Below are positions 9,852-23,600 of a stretch of DNA of 64,000 bases, piece after piece. Position 1 is the first letter of the stretch; each line of letters begins with the position of its first letter. The DNA comes from Takashimella koratensis (Eukaryota; Basidiomycota; Tremellomycetes; Trichosporonales; Tetragoniomycetaceae). A program made the translations under genes and the position numbers. The stretch is from positions 744,001 to 808,000 of the forward strand of contig BCKT01000010.1 in NCBI GenBank assembly GCA_003116875.1, in the 5' to 3' direction. The notes beneath the pieces are model-generated. The model saw nothing but the letters and a program-made list of their open reading frames with translations. It did not search any database and had not been told where the DNA came from.

Positions 9852-12719
9852 ATGTCCTCGTCGCCTGCTTACAACGCTGGCGACAACCCGTCCAACCCGG
9901 CGGCTTCCAGAACGGGCCCGACCGTGCCGACCCCAGGCACACCGGCTGTACCAACCTCTTCACCCGCCACTGCCACTACAAAACCACCTGTAATCACCTC
10001 GACCCCCAACCCCAACGCCCTCCCCAACTCTCCCAACCCCAACACCAACCCCAACCCGCCCACACCCAGCATGACCCAATCTCCTGTCCTTGGTCTTTCG
10101 AAACGCAATAGCGTCCGCAACGCCGACCGGGGGCGATCCAACACCATCGGAGAAGCCGACGCGGAAGAGGCCCCGACCCCTGTCCCTCCTCCCGACGTTA
10201 TCGCCTTCTTCGACCCAGCGTCGACCGGTGGTGGCGGTCCGCTCCGGCGCATCACCACCGCGCAACGCAAAGCCGAAGCCGAGGCTCGGGAACGAGAAGC
10301 GCTACAGCAAGGCGCTGGTCAAGGTTCGGGTCAGCTGCAGAATCGTCAACGCAGCGGTAGCCACGTCAAATTCGCCCCCTCGCTCCCACCAACCAAATCG
10401 GTGCCTCTCAAGGTCGATACAGGCGTCTCTGCAGATAACCGCGATGGTCAACTCACACCTGTCCCGGACTCACCAGCGTGGAGCGGAAAGACATTGTCAT
10501 ACACCCCTGGGACCACGCCAGGGGAGAAGGATCGCGAGTTTGATTTCGGAAGAGGAGGGGAGAGCCACGATGGCGAGTCCATGCAGCTCGCCCCGGAGGA
10601 GTACGTGTACCCTGACGGAGGGTATGGGTGGGTCGTTGTGGGATGCTGTGCGACGCTCGCGGGTCTGACCATGGGGTGAGTTGAAAGAAGCTTTTATCAG
10701 TGTTCAGGGTGGCGGGAGAATACTAATCATAACTAAAGGTGGGGTATGAACTATGGTGTCTTCCAAGAAGTAAGTCGGTTTGACTCGTCTGTTGGAATGT
10801 GGACTGACAAGGCGGCAGTACTACGCTGCAAACCAATACAAAGGCGCCGACAGCTCGGTCCTCAGTTTGGTTGGAACATGTCAGAGTTTCGTAAGTTTCC
10901 TCTCAACTTCCTATATCTGCTAGCTGTATCTCGACTAGACGCATTTGGCCTGTGCTGACCTTTGTTTTTGGCAGTTGCTATGTGCAGCGGCGTTCTTATC
11001 TGGTCGACTGGGAGACAAGTACGGGTTCAAGGTCAGTCAAACGAATATTCTCCTCGCAACTCAAAACAACACTATCGCAATTTGTCATTGCTCACTCTGC
11101 CACAGCTTGTCCTCTCCGTTGGCGCTTTCATCTGCTGGGTCGGTCTGTTCTCCGCAAGCTTCTGCACCCAGCTCCCGGCCCTCATCATCTGCGAGGTACG
11201 TTGATAATTCACCAGTGTTTCTGGACATCTCTCCTGTAGCTGCTCCTGCCGCTCATCGGCCAAATCTTCTTGACTGTCAGAGATCTGATCCTGACCCTTC
11301 GCAGGGCGCAATCACAGGCTTCGGCCAAGGCACACTGTTACCACTCTTCATGTCTCTCCCTTCTCAGTGGTTCTACAAACGTCGCGGCTTGGCGAGCGGT
11401 ATCACCCTCGGTGGCGCTGGTCTCGGTAAGTCCTGATTCTTCCCCTTCAATCACCTTCGCCTTCCCCCTTCGGTTTTACCATTTCCTCCTCACTTCTTGT
11501 TTGGTTCTAAACATCTCTGACATTATCGATAGGTGGTGGTGCATCCACATTGATCGTTCGACAACTTCTCACCGAAGTTGGATCCCAGAAAACCCTCTTG
11601 TGAGTCGTCTTGTCCATCCGATTGATCTTTTCCATACCATCCCCTCGCGTTTACGCATCTTCTGACAACTGCACAGAATCATGTCATTCGTCAACGCGAT
11701 CCTCATGGTCGTGGCTATCTTGCTCATCCGCACGCGCCCGTCGTCCCCCGAAGCGTCGGGCGGGGGGAAAGGACCTTGGATTGACAAGAACGTCTTCAAG
11801 CAGTCCAGCTTCTGGGCACTTGGGTTCTGTCTGTTGTTCTCTGTCACCGCGTATAGGTGGGTCTATTAGTTCTCCCTCTTCAGAGTCATCCGGGTGTGTG
11901 CTGACCAATATCTCCCCTCATTGCTTTTTTCAACTCTTGACGTTGCAGTATTCCCTTCGTCTTCCTTGCCCAGTGGACGAGCAAGATGATCCCTGGCCTC
12001 ACTTCGCTCCAAATCGCCACGTAAGTTTCAAGTCGCTCTGTCTCCGATAAACTAGGCCTCAGAAGCTAACAAGCTCGCTTTAGCCCCCTCACCGTTCTAG
12101 CGTTCTCAATTACCATTGGCCGCGCCATTATCGGATTCATCGCCGATAAACTGGGCCCTTTGAACACCTTCATCATCGTCATTATCCTCTCTGGAGTAAC
12201 GCAGTATGCGCTCTGGTTGACCGCCACGACTTTTGGTGGAATTATCGCCTTTTGCGTCGTCTACGGTCTGGTCAGTAGCCTTTCTTCTCTTCTCTCATTA
12301 ACCCCTCTGCTACTGTTCTTTATCCCCTCCTTTGCTCGACATCTCTCTTCCTCCATCTCGCTCTGCTATCAACGTACTGACGCAAAACAGGTGGCACCAG
12401 GCTACCTCGGTCTGATGCCTCAGATCGTTGTCACTCTCTTCGGCCCAACCAACCTCGCTTCCAACGTGGGTATCTTCCTCATCTTCAACTCCCCCGGTAA
12501 CCTAATCGGTGGGCCAATCGGGGGAGCTCTGTACGATGCGACAGGGGAGACCACGTACAAGTGGATGATTATCGTCATGGGCGCTTTACAGATCCTCGGT
12601 GGAGTTATCGCTTGTTGGGGTGAGTCAATAGCAAGTAGACATTGTGAAGAAGAGGGTGGTGCTGACGAGATTTTTTAGCTCGGTACAAGGCTGCGCCTGG
12701 CCTCTTTGCCAGGATCTAA
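9852..12719 (+). CDS. MFS transporter, monocarboxylate porter family
   Basis: About 12 exons encode a 12-helix permease of the MCT/Mch family, proton-linked carriers of monocarboxylates or (Mch5) riboflavin; the substrate here is unknown. Exon 1 (9852-10675) encodes a long cytosolic N-terminus of about 255 residues, rich in Pro, Thr, Asn and Ser, with an NPNTNPNPP repeat. It ends at the family signature DGGYGWVVVGC before helix 1. Later exons give GRLGDKYGFK (loop 2-3), GAITGFGQGTLLPLFMSLPS, YKRRGLASGITLGGAGLG, IGRAIIGFIADKLGPLNTF and IGGPIGGALYDATG. The last exon is tiny (ARYKAAPGLFARI, stop 12717-12719). The start is the first in-frame ATG. The unusually long low-complexity N-terminus may be a regulatory tail. 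The gene converges with PIP1, with about 206 bp between stops. Confidence 0.88.
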
Positions 12720-12925
12720 TGTTGAAGATTTCACACTCCTTCAACTCTTCCACCTCCTTGCCCATATCCTGGCACCACGCTCTCACGCCTCCACGGACAA
12801 TCTCAATAATATGTACAGTACCATGCATAATGTGCAAAAGAAAACCTTCTCTTCAACCTTGCAGAGCTCATGTCACGCTTCACGCTGAATTGCCCTCCTC
12901 CATCGCTGCGGCTGGGTTTCATAGC

Positions 12926-14891
<1,966 letters not shown>

Positions 14892-15602
14892 GATGCCCTG
14901 GTGTTGGTTTGTATGTGATAGGGGTGTAGGTGAGTGAGTTGAATCAGTGAGTGAGTGGGAGGAGAGATAAAGAGCGGGCTAGAAGGAGATAAAGAGTAGT
15001 CTAGGGAAAGATAAAGGCAGAGAGAGAGAGGGGCAATGGGCTACCTGCGAGTATAGAGGACCGGAGAGGACTGGGTAAGATCCGAGCGCGTCATTAGCGT
15101 CATATTGGCAACCCTTAACTCCGGGACTCGAGTCATCCGATAAGCTCCTTGGATTCAGCTCAGACTTGAAACTCGATACATCCATCCATCCATCCTTCTT
15201 GGTCCTTTGATGTATCGCTACCCCCCCGCCCCCCCACACGTCCATCCTCACTCTGGCTCTAGAGTACCCCTCCTTTCCATGGGACACCGCATCATACCCA
15301 CGCCGAGGTAACCGGCAGACCGAGACGGTCTCAGCTTGGACGAGGGCCCACCGCGTCCTACGTGTCATCCTTTGGCTTGCTAAGCTGGGGCCATTTCCGG
15401 TCTGGGGCCGCACCTCGGCGATGCCGACGACAGATCCTTTGTCAGTCTCTCTCGTACGAGGCTGGGTCTCATCACTGTTGAACAAGCGAGCCACGCACCA
15501 CAAGTCACACCTTTATATCAGGAACCTTTCCATCGCAACATGTCCCCCTTCTCACCCTCTCTCTTGCCTTCAACTTGAACCCTCACCCAGTCCTACAAGC
15601 TC
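14892..15602. promoter_or_regulatory. Divergent promoter, PIP1 / oxidoreductase A
   Basis: About 710 bp separate the two divergent starts. A TATA-like element (tttatat, about 15512-15518) lies some 90 bp upstream of the oxidoreductase ATG at 15603, at a position comparable to the clear TATA box of the tandem copy. GA repeats (gagagagag, about 15020-15030) sit on the PIP1 side. No gene is visible. Confidence 0.5.
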
Positions 15603-17448
15603 ATGTCGCACAAGAACATTGTCGTGATTGGCGGTAAGTCATTGGATCTCTACCATACCATCCGCCAAACCCACCTCAACCTCCCTCGTTGCTCGTCTTT
15701 ATATCCCAACAGGCTCTCCTCAATCACTCTCTTCGTCCGCCACCATTCTTCTTCTCCTGTTCTCTCCTTCCTCGTCCTCGCCAACCCATGTCTAAACTGT
15801 ATCCCGGCTGACGCAGCCTGCAGCGGCCTCGGCCGGTCACGCCCTCGTCAACAACCTCGTTCCCAAACTCCCCACGACCCACCGGATCATCTTGATCGAG
15901 CGCAATTTGTTTGTGCTAAACAATCCTACCGTTGTCCGTGCCGTTGTCGTCCCTGGGTGGGAAAAGAAATTCACTTTGCCATTGTCGCAAGAGAAGATCT
16001 TCCCTGCAGATTCGACTCACAAGTTTGTGAGGAATACGGTGGTGGAGCTTCGAGCGGGTTTGGTGGTGCTTGAACAGCCGTTTGAAGGTTCGACCGAACT
16101 CTCTTTTGACGTGAGTAATGATAGGGCAAGAGCTATCGACTTCTTCACCCGACCTGAGACAGATCCGGTTGAACGTCTACTTACCTCACCACACCCTGCA
16201 GAGGTGCATCATCGCTACCGGGGCGACCCAGCCACCGCCTATGCGCCCTCCCCGTGGAGTCTCGGAGCCTGACTACCTCTCCTTAATCCAAACGCTCCAG
16301 TCTGAGATTTCATCTGCACAGAAAATAGTCGTTGTCGGTGGTGGACCTATCGGTCTTGAGGTGACTGGCGAGATTCTCCACCGATACCCTGACAAATCGA
16401 TCTCCCTCGTTCATTCTGACACCTCTGTTCTCCACCCGACGGCGGACTCGACCCCCAAGTCTGCGCGGTATTACACGGCTCCCCCGACATCTGCCAAGCT
16501 GTCGGCGACGATCGAGGCGCAACTGCGGGGAAGGGGCGTTCAGCTCTTCTTCTCTGACAAGGTCGTCTTCCCTACCGCGACGACAGCTATGAAGGGAGAC
16601 GAATGGGACGGATCATCCGGTGCGTTGGGCGGGCTCAAGAAAGTTCACCTCGAATCGGGCCAGGTGATCATGGCCGACTACGTATTTGTTGGTATTGGGA
16701 ATCGACCCAATTCAGAGTTGGTGGAGAAAGTCGATCCTCAAGCTGTGACGGAGAACAAGTACGTCGTTGTCAACGAATACCTCCAAGTCGTCACGACCAC
16801 ACCGCACTCGCCGTTCAAAGAAGGCAATTACTTTGCACTTGGTGACGTGGCGTCAACTCCATACTGGAAGACTGGCGTCAACGCGACTGACCAAGCTGCC
16901 ACTCTCGCCATCAAGTGAGTCATGTTTGCATTGCTACAACGTGAGAGTGGACTTCTCCGTACAGGTCTGAATCCGATTAGGTGGACGCCTGCGCTGACAT
17001 GGGAGTCAGCATCGTCAACGCGATCAAGGGCAAGTCGATGAAAAGATACGGTGGACCCATGATCGACCCGATGGTTAGTTTTCGTTTAATGCGTCCCTTT
17101 CATCTCAGAGGCAGCGTTTCAAGACCCTGGCTAACTGAATCTATTGACGATTGACCAGCTCATCTCGCTTGGACCGGGCAAGAATGCAGGCGCGGGAACT
17201 CTCACAGTTCCATTGTTTGGGATGGTGCGGGCTCCTCGCATGTTCCTCGACATGAAGGTAAGTGAGAAGAAGGCTTCCCCCCCCCCCCCCCCTTCTCCCC
17301 TCCTAAATGTTGTTCAAATGTCCTTTTCTCGCGAAAGCACTGAGGTTCTTTGTCACTTGCTAACTGGGAACAGAACAAGGACTTTTTCGCTGGTACGGCA
17401 TTCTACGGTCGGTTCAAGGGCAGCGAGAAAGTCGTCGCACCTGCGTGA
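15603..17448 (+). CDS. FAD/NAD(P)H oxidoreductase, AIFM2/FSP1-like (copy A)
   Basis: Six exons: 15603-15633, 15824-16110, 16202-16914, 17010-17073, 17159-17257 and 17374-17448. They give 422 residues. The product is a pyridine-nucleotide-disulfide oxidoreductase fold related to AIFM2/FSP1 and Ndi-type quinone reductases. The N-terminal FAD motif is VVIGGAASAG, so the central Gly of GxGxxG is replaced and the motif is split by intron 1. Further motifs are CIIATGATQ, a canonical second dinucleotide site VVVGGGPIGLEV, FVGIGNRPNSELV and YFALGDVASTPYWKT (FAD ribityl contact). The C-terminus ends FYGRFKGSEKVVAPA. There is no obvious transmembrane segment or long leader, so location is uncertain. 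A tandem paralog follows 814 bp downstream. Intron 5 carries a C16 run (17277-17292). Confidence 0.9.
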
Positions 17449-18261
17449 TCAACGTCTACCTGCGTTCACCAGTATTGTATCTGATAGTCACACGCATGAT
17501 CTTTGGTGTCGATATCAATCGCGCCAACTTCAGCTTTGACTTGGATCCCAGCCTTTGGAACTCTTTCTCTCTACATGTACATTACCCACCTCTTACCTCT
17601 TCCCCTCACCCTGATACCCCCTGCCACATTTCCTCCTTCCCTACCTGACCCCCAAAACCAGGGACATGCTTATATCCAGATGCAGTCCAGAATGATCGTT
17701 GACGGGCCCAGAGACTCAGAACTCGCCAAATCGATTGACCGTGTTGCACACGGCTTGTCGATTACTGATCAGCTCGGTTATCGTCTCGGTCCTGCTATCT
17801 AGATCCTCGGTCATGATCTTGGTATAACCGAGCTAGGCGGACTAATCCCGCCTGTCCATGTGTCCATGTTGATGCTTTGATCAGGTCCTTTCCTTTTGAT
17901 GGATGCTTGCTACCTTCCTTTGGGTTGATAAGCTGGGAATGCATATCGGGTCCGATCGATGTGCAATCAACAATGGATTCCAAAGCAGATCCCCTTCCCC
18001 CTCCCCCGTGCCCATGTCAACGCTTGTTCAGCTGGGCTTTGGGCTTGCTTGCCATGACAAAGGTTCGTTCTCGGTAGTGAGAGCTCGGTCGGAGCCGATT
18101 TTGTTTATAAGCATGTCGTTTCAGCACCCGTTTCAACAATACCACGGGTCAGGTCGGTTCGTATAAATAATCCACCTGGTTCTTCCACCATCGACCACGG
18201 CTCTTCCTCCCCCTGACTCACCTCGTACACTCACATCTCTATCATCGACAAGCAACTACCC
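17449..18261. promoter_or_regulatory. Intergenic between the tandem oxidoreductases, TATA box at 18162-18169
   Basis: This region of 813 bp ends in a good TATA box (TATAAATA, 18162-18169) placed 93 bp upstream of the copy B ATG. The rest holds the copy A 3' end and promoter sequence. Open frames here have no conserved content or splice-supported continuation. A TATA box in front of both copies suggests regulated rather than constitutive expression (inference). Confidence 0.5.
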
Positions 18262-20184
18262 ATGTCGTACCAGAACGTCGTCATCATTGGGGGTGAGCTT
18301 GCTTGTACTTGGATAACCTCACCTCCTCGACTCCTTCCCCCCTCTTCCCATTCTCGTTGCTGCTTCATGTGCCGAGCGCACTGCTCCCTTTCCACACATA
18401 AACCCAATCCTCACCTTTTCTCAACAGCTCTCACTCCATCTCCATCCTCCCCTCTCCGTCCTACCCTCCACGCCAATCCCCACGCCCCCTTCCATTCCCT
18501 CTCTTCTTCCCCATCCCTGCCTTCACCCTCCATTCAGCTGACCCCCTTCCTCAGCCGCCGCCTCAGGTCATACCCTCGTGAACGCTCTCGTCCCTAAACT
18601 ACCCACGACCCACCGAATCATCCTGATCGAGCGTAACACTTTCGCGCTTCACAACAACACCGTCGTCCGAGCCGTCGTCGTCCCCGGATGGGAGAAGAAG
18701 AACCTCACCGCTCCTTTGTCCCAGGAGACGGTCTTCCCCACTGGATCGATTCACAAGTTTGTGAGGAACACGGTGGTCGAGTTGAGAGCCGGGTCGGTGG
18801 TTCTTGAAGAGCCGTTTGAAGGGTCGACAGAGTTGTCCTTTGACGTAAGTGGATTGGCTTAATCAAGGCCATCCTACATCCCTTTCCTTTCTCCCTAATC
18901 AGCTGACGCTCTCCCACCTCTGGCTCCCCTTTGACACGACGCTGACACCTAACCACCGCAGAAATGCGTCATTGCTACCGGTGCGACCCAGCCCTCCCCT
19001 ATGCGTCCGCCCACGGGCACCACCGAATCCGCTTACCTCGCTCTCCTCCAAACCCTTCAATCTCAGATCGCTTCGGCCCAGAAGATTGTCGTCGTCGGGG
19101 GCGGCGCTGTTGGTCTCGAAGTCTCCGGCGAGATCCTCCACAAATACCCTGGGAAGACCATCTCCCTCGTTCACTCCGATTCCTCTGTTCTCCACCCTAC
19201 CGCGGACCCTACTCCGACTTCGCCCAGCTACTACTCCTCCCCTCCTACTGCCGCGAAGATCTCGGTATCTGTTGAGAAACAGTTACGGGACAAGGGTGTC
19301 GAGCTATTCCTCTCTGACAAGGTCGTGTTCCCTACCACTGCGGTCGCTGCAGACGAATGGGACGGGTCATCTGGTGCCCTCGGAGGCGTGAAGAAGGTCC
19401 AGCTTCAGTCAGGGAAAGTCATCACTGCCGATTTCGTCTTCGTGAGCATCGGGAACAGGCCCAACTCGCAGCTCGTGGAGAATGCGGACCCGAAAGCTGT
19501 CACCCAGAACAAGTACGTCGTCGTCAATGAATTCCTACAGGTCGTGACTAGCACTCCGCACTCCCCATTCAAGGAAGGTTACTTTGCTCTTGGAGACGTC
19601 GCGTCCACGCCGTACTGGAAGACCACCGTCAACGCGACCAGCGAGGCTGCCCACCTTGCTACGAAGTGAGTCGAGCTTGACTTGTCCCTCCCTCTCTACC
19701 CATCATGTCGCTGGTGACACCCCTTCCCCCGGGCCTTGCCCCCCCCCCCCCCCCACACATCCTTACTACTAGAATGCCCCAGCAAGCTAACTCCACGCAG
19801 CATCGCCAACGCAGTCAAGGGCAAGGCGTTGAGAAAGTACGGCGGGCCTGGGTTCGACCCAATCGTAAGTACTCCTACCCTTCAACACAAGATCCACTAT
19901 ATTCGTTCGCTGGTTAACCTGATCGTGTAACTCCCCTTGATCCAGCTCATCACCCTCGGGCCGGACAAGGGTGCAGGCGCGGGGACCGTCAAGTTCCCGC
20001 TGGTGGGAACGGTCGGAGCTCCTGGAATGTTCTTTGCCATGAAGGTGAGATTCGCTGGTCTGCTCTATGTCTTGACAGCGCCACAAGTCGATCACTGACT
20101 CGTATACAGAACAAAGACTTCTTCGCGGGTCAGGCATTCTACGGTCGATTCAAGGGCAGTCAAAAGGTCGTACAGCCAGCATGA
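18262..20184 (+). CDS. FAD/NAD(P)H oxidoreductase, AIFM2/FSP1-like (copy B)
   Basis: This tandem duplicate of the preceding gene has six exons with introns at the same codon positions. Exon 1 is 18262-18292 and exon 2 is 18555-18844; the stop is 20182-20184. Motifs run in parallel: VVIIGGAAASG (FAD site, split by intron 1), IERNTFALHNNTVVRAVVVP, CVIATGATQ, VVVGGGAVGLEVSGEIL, FVSIGNRPNSQLV, YFALGDVASTPYWKT, and a C-terminal FYGRFKGSQKVVQPA. Visible divergence from copy A includes the sugar-loop residues GAVGLEVS versus GPIGLEVT and the late segment KFPLVGTVGAPGMF versus TVPLFGMVRAPRMF. Intron 3 carries a C16 run (19739-19754). Shared intron positions show duplication after the introns were gained. 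Substrate (quinone or other acceptor) cannot be read from sequence. Confidence 0.9.
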
Positions 20185-20978
20185 CCGAGCCAAGGGTTCC
20201 GATCGAGCCCTTGGATCGCACTTGTCTCGACCCCTAGCCTCCATTTCGTTTCGGGAAGTCTGCTTTTGTCTGCTTCAGTCTGCTCTAGAAGAGATCGTGT
20301 CTCCATTCTTGTACATATACCAAACCGTCACTTTGTCCAGTCGCTCTTTATATCCCTCTGCTTGGATCCCAAATTCGGACCATGTCAATAACGAGATGCC
20401 ATTCAAGATGATCATTGACCAGGTTTGATTTGTCGTTTCGGAGACTTTGTTCTCAGCAGAGACTTGCAGTGTCTAACTCATGTGTCGACACCTGATCGCG
20501 TTTCAGAACATACTTGGATTCGCATTGCCAGAGGGGGAAAGAGAAGTTGAGGGACGATTCCGATATATAGAAAAAGTACTACTACGATTACTAGACGATG
20601 ACGCGATGAGCCCCTTGACCCAACCCAACCTCACTGGTTCTGCTAATTGCTACTTGGTATCCAAACCCCACTTGAGACTGACTGATGATCGCGAAGGAAC
20701 TAAAGAGGGAGAGTTGCGGGGAATCAAGAGGAGAGGAAGGGAGGAAGAGAGGGTGGAGAGCAGACACGAGAACGAAAGAAACGACTGAAGTCCAAGATAT
20801 CGAGCCGAGAGTGGGAGCGGGAACAACGGGAACAACCTAATGAGAGAAACAACAACGACGCACTACGATCCTCAAACCACCGTCCCTAAAATCACGCCTT
20901 CCTCCCTCTTCCCTCCTGTTTTTGGGTATTTACGTGTATTCGATCGAGATAACGGGGCAACCACCTCTTCTCCCTCCT
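20185..20978. other. Intergenic between convergent 3' ends
   Basis: Nearly 800 bp lie between the stop of oxidoreductase copy B (+) and the stop of the HMG-box gene (-). Base composition is AT-richer than the flanking genes. A purine-rich stretch covers roughly 20700-20860. I see no gene or structured RNA. Confidence 0.35.
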
Positions 20979-23600
20979 CTAGAGGCCCTTGGTCGCGTCA
21001 CCGACTTCGACCGCGGCGCCCTCGACCTTGACCTCTGCAGGTGCAGCCTTGTCGGTCGCCTCGGCGTCGACCTGGTCGGCAACGGTGGTCGGTACCTCGT
21101 CCACAATGGCGGGCAAGCCGGCCGGCGGGAGTTCAGCAGCTGCCTCGGTAGGCTGGCCAGCGTGGGTCTTGCTCTCGGCGCCGACAGGCTTAGCATCGTG
21201 CTCGGCCTTGATCGCCTCGGGAACGGCCAGTGACCCCTCAGCAGCGGCAGCGACATCGGCAGCCGGTCCCTTGTGAGCGGCGTCGTCTTTGGACTCAGCA
21301 GTCGCGTCGGCGAGAGCCGGTGCAACAGAGGTGTCCTTGTTCTCAACGGGCTCGGCCTTGGCGGCGGTCGGGTTCGCCCCGTTCGCCTCTTCGACGGTAT
21401 CATGCATCAAGTGCGAGAGATCGTCCCACTGGTTGTCGTGCGTCATCCCCCCGAGGTCAGTGAGATCCATCTCCTCGAGGGGATCGTGAAATCCCGCAAA
21501 GTCATCCATGGAGTGATCAAAACCCGTCGGGTCCGATGAATGATGTTGGTCCGGTGTCGAAAAAGGCAAGTCAGACAAGTCGGGGACGCCCGTGGCTGGT
21601 GGATTGGAAGCGTCCGTCTCCGTCTTGGTCGCTGTTGCGGGCGCCGAGTCGGGCTCAGCCTTGGCAGTGAGCAACGACTTTGGCGGCTCAACGACTACAG
21701 CCTGGAGGTCGACGAAATTCCGGTCGGGGACAGTCTCGCCGCGAGCGCGCGCAGCAGCGTCGTCCTCGTAAGCCTTGCGCTGGGTCTCGTAGTCCTGCTT
21801 GTCCTTCTCCGCTTGCGATAAGTATGGCTGCGGCGTGTTAGTATTTGAATTCTATCTAATGGTCCCTATCTACTCACTCGCTTCTCCTCATCGGTGAGCC
21901 CTCGCCATCGCTCAGCCGCGAGCACACTTTGCCGTGTCGTCTCGGTCTCCTCAGACCAGACCGAACGACGCAAGTCGTCGTTCTCTCGGATACTCTTGAG
22001 GAACAAGAAGTAGGCCGAGAGAGGCTTCTTGGGAGCGTTCGGATCCTTGAGGTTACCCTTTCTCGACTTGCCCTCTTTACGCTGCTGAGCACGGAACGCG
22101 TTCTCCGCCTTGATGTCGTCGGGAGTGAGCGTCGCTTGCCATTCGACGAGTTTCTTGGCATACTCGACTTTACCTTCCTCGACCTTCTTGGCGTAGTAGG
22201 CCTTTTGCTCGTCGTTAAGGGTAGCGTAGGCGACACCGGCGTCCTTGGCGATCTGGGCGACGTTGAGCTTGGGGTGAATCTCGGTCCCACCAGGCGAGCG
22301 CTCGACCTCGTTGGCGACGGCGGCCTTGGCCTTGTTGAGCTCGTCGGTGAAGAAGAGCTGCCAGGCCGAGGGCGCTTGTCGTGGCGGGTGTAAATGAGAC
22401 TTCATGGGCGGCTTGGGCGCTGGCGGCTCTGGCGGCTCCTTCTTGCCCTTCTTCTTGTGTGAGCCCTTCTTCTCGCTCTCGTCCTCGGTAGTCGGCTCAG
22501 CAGGAGCAGCGCGCTTGCCGAGAACTTTGGACTCGTTGACGGGAGTCGAGTGCGCCGGAGCCTGCTGCTGGGGCTGGGCTTGAGGCTGCTGAGCGACCGG
22601 CTGAGGTTGAGGGGGAGGAGCCTGCTGCTGCTGGGCTGGAACCGCCTGCTTGGCCTGAGTCGGGAGTACGCTGGCCGACGCGTGTTGCGACGGGTAGTAG
22701 CCCTGCTGACCCCACTGCTGCTGCTGCCAGCCGTATTGCCCAGGGATCTGCGTAGTGAACGGCTGGTTGGACTGCGCGGACGGGTACCCGGGCCAAGCCT
22801 GTTGCTGACCGCGGTTCGCCTGCCACTGGCCATACCGAGAGGCGTCGTGGTACTGCTGCGAACTGTAGTCGATCGCCTGCGAAGGCGCTGAGCGACCGTC
22901 AGGAATGGAGACCGAGCCGGTAGACGTCTGTCGCTGCTGGACCGGCTGCTGAGCAAACGTCGACGGCGCGTTGTAGTGGTGAGATTGCGATGCCTGGTGC
23001 GTTTGGGCTTGTTGCGCCTGTTGCTGTTGAGGTTGAGACTGCTGGTATTGGCCGGTCTGGTCGTAGTAGTTGTACCCGGCGTAATATGGATGTTGCGACT
23101 GCTGGCCCATGTGGCTGAGCACTTGCGGCGGCGCCGACGTGGGCTGGTAGTTTGCCGGCGAGTTCATATCCTGTCTTGATGGGTAGTAAGTTGGCGATGC
23201 GGTCGCGCCGGCGGGTGCGGACGCTGGTGGGGTAACGGCCTTGGTACCGCCTGACGTTCGGCGGGACGACGACGATGGCTGCGGCAGGCTGTACATGTTG
23301 CTGATTGTTAGCGCTGGCAGGATATAGACTTACTTGACGTTTGACCCGTAGGCGTAGTTGCCGGCAGCGCCGGTGTTGCCCATCCACATGCCGTGCGTGT
23401 TGAAGCTGTCGTCGGCGGATTGGACGGTGGTATCAGGTGGGTATCTCGGGTTCGACGCGTTCCGTTGTTGCTGGTGTTGAGAGTGGTGTGCGTTGTGCAT
23501 CACCTAAGGCGAGTCAGTTATTTTTCCTTTGAAAACGCCGGGGAAAACTCACAGTGCTTGCCCACGGGCTTGTGCCGTGTGGAGTCGCAGCGTTTTGCAT
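20979..23600 (-). CDS. HMG-box protein with Gln-rich N-terminus
   Basis: Four exons. The most upstream ATG that splices in frame is at 23600 (MQNAATPHGTSPWAST). After a short intron the next exon starts VMHNAHHSQHQQQ. The large exon (about 23303-21880) encodes a Gln/Tyr/Pro-rich region and two HMG boxes: a divergent one (PSAWQLFFTDELNKAKAAV) and a canonical one (DPNAPKKPLSAYFLFLKSI, ending WRGLTDEEK). A last exon carries the end of box 2 (PYLSQAEKDKQDYE) and a roughly 270-residue acidic, Ala-rich tail with DLSDLPF, GFHDPLEEMDLTDLGG and SHLMHD, which looks activation-domain-like. A KKGSHKKKGKK stretch is a likely nuclear signal. Tandem boxes with polyQ and an acidic tail suggest a chromatin or transcription factor; the exact ortholog is not recognised. 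ATG 23500 is an alternative start. Confidence 0.85.
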
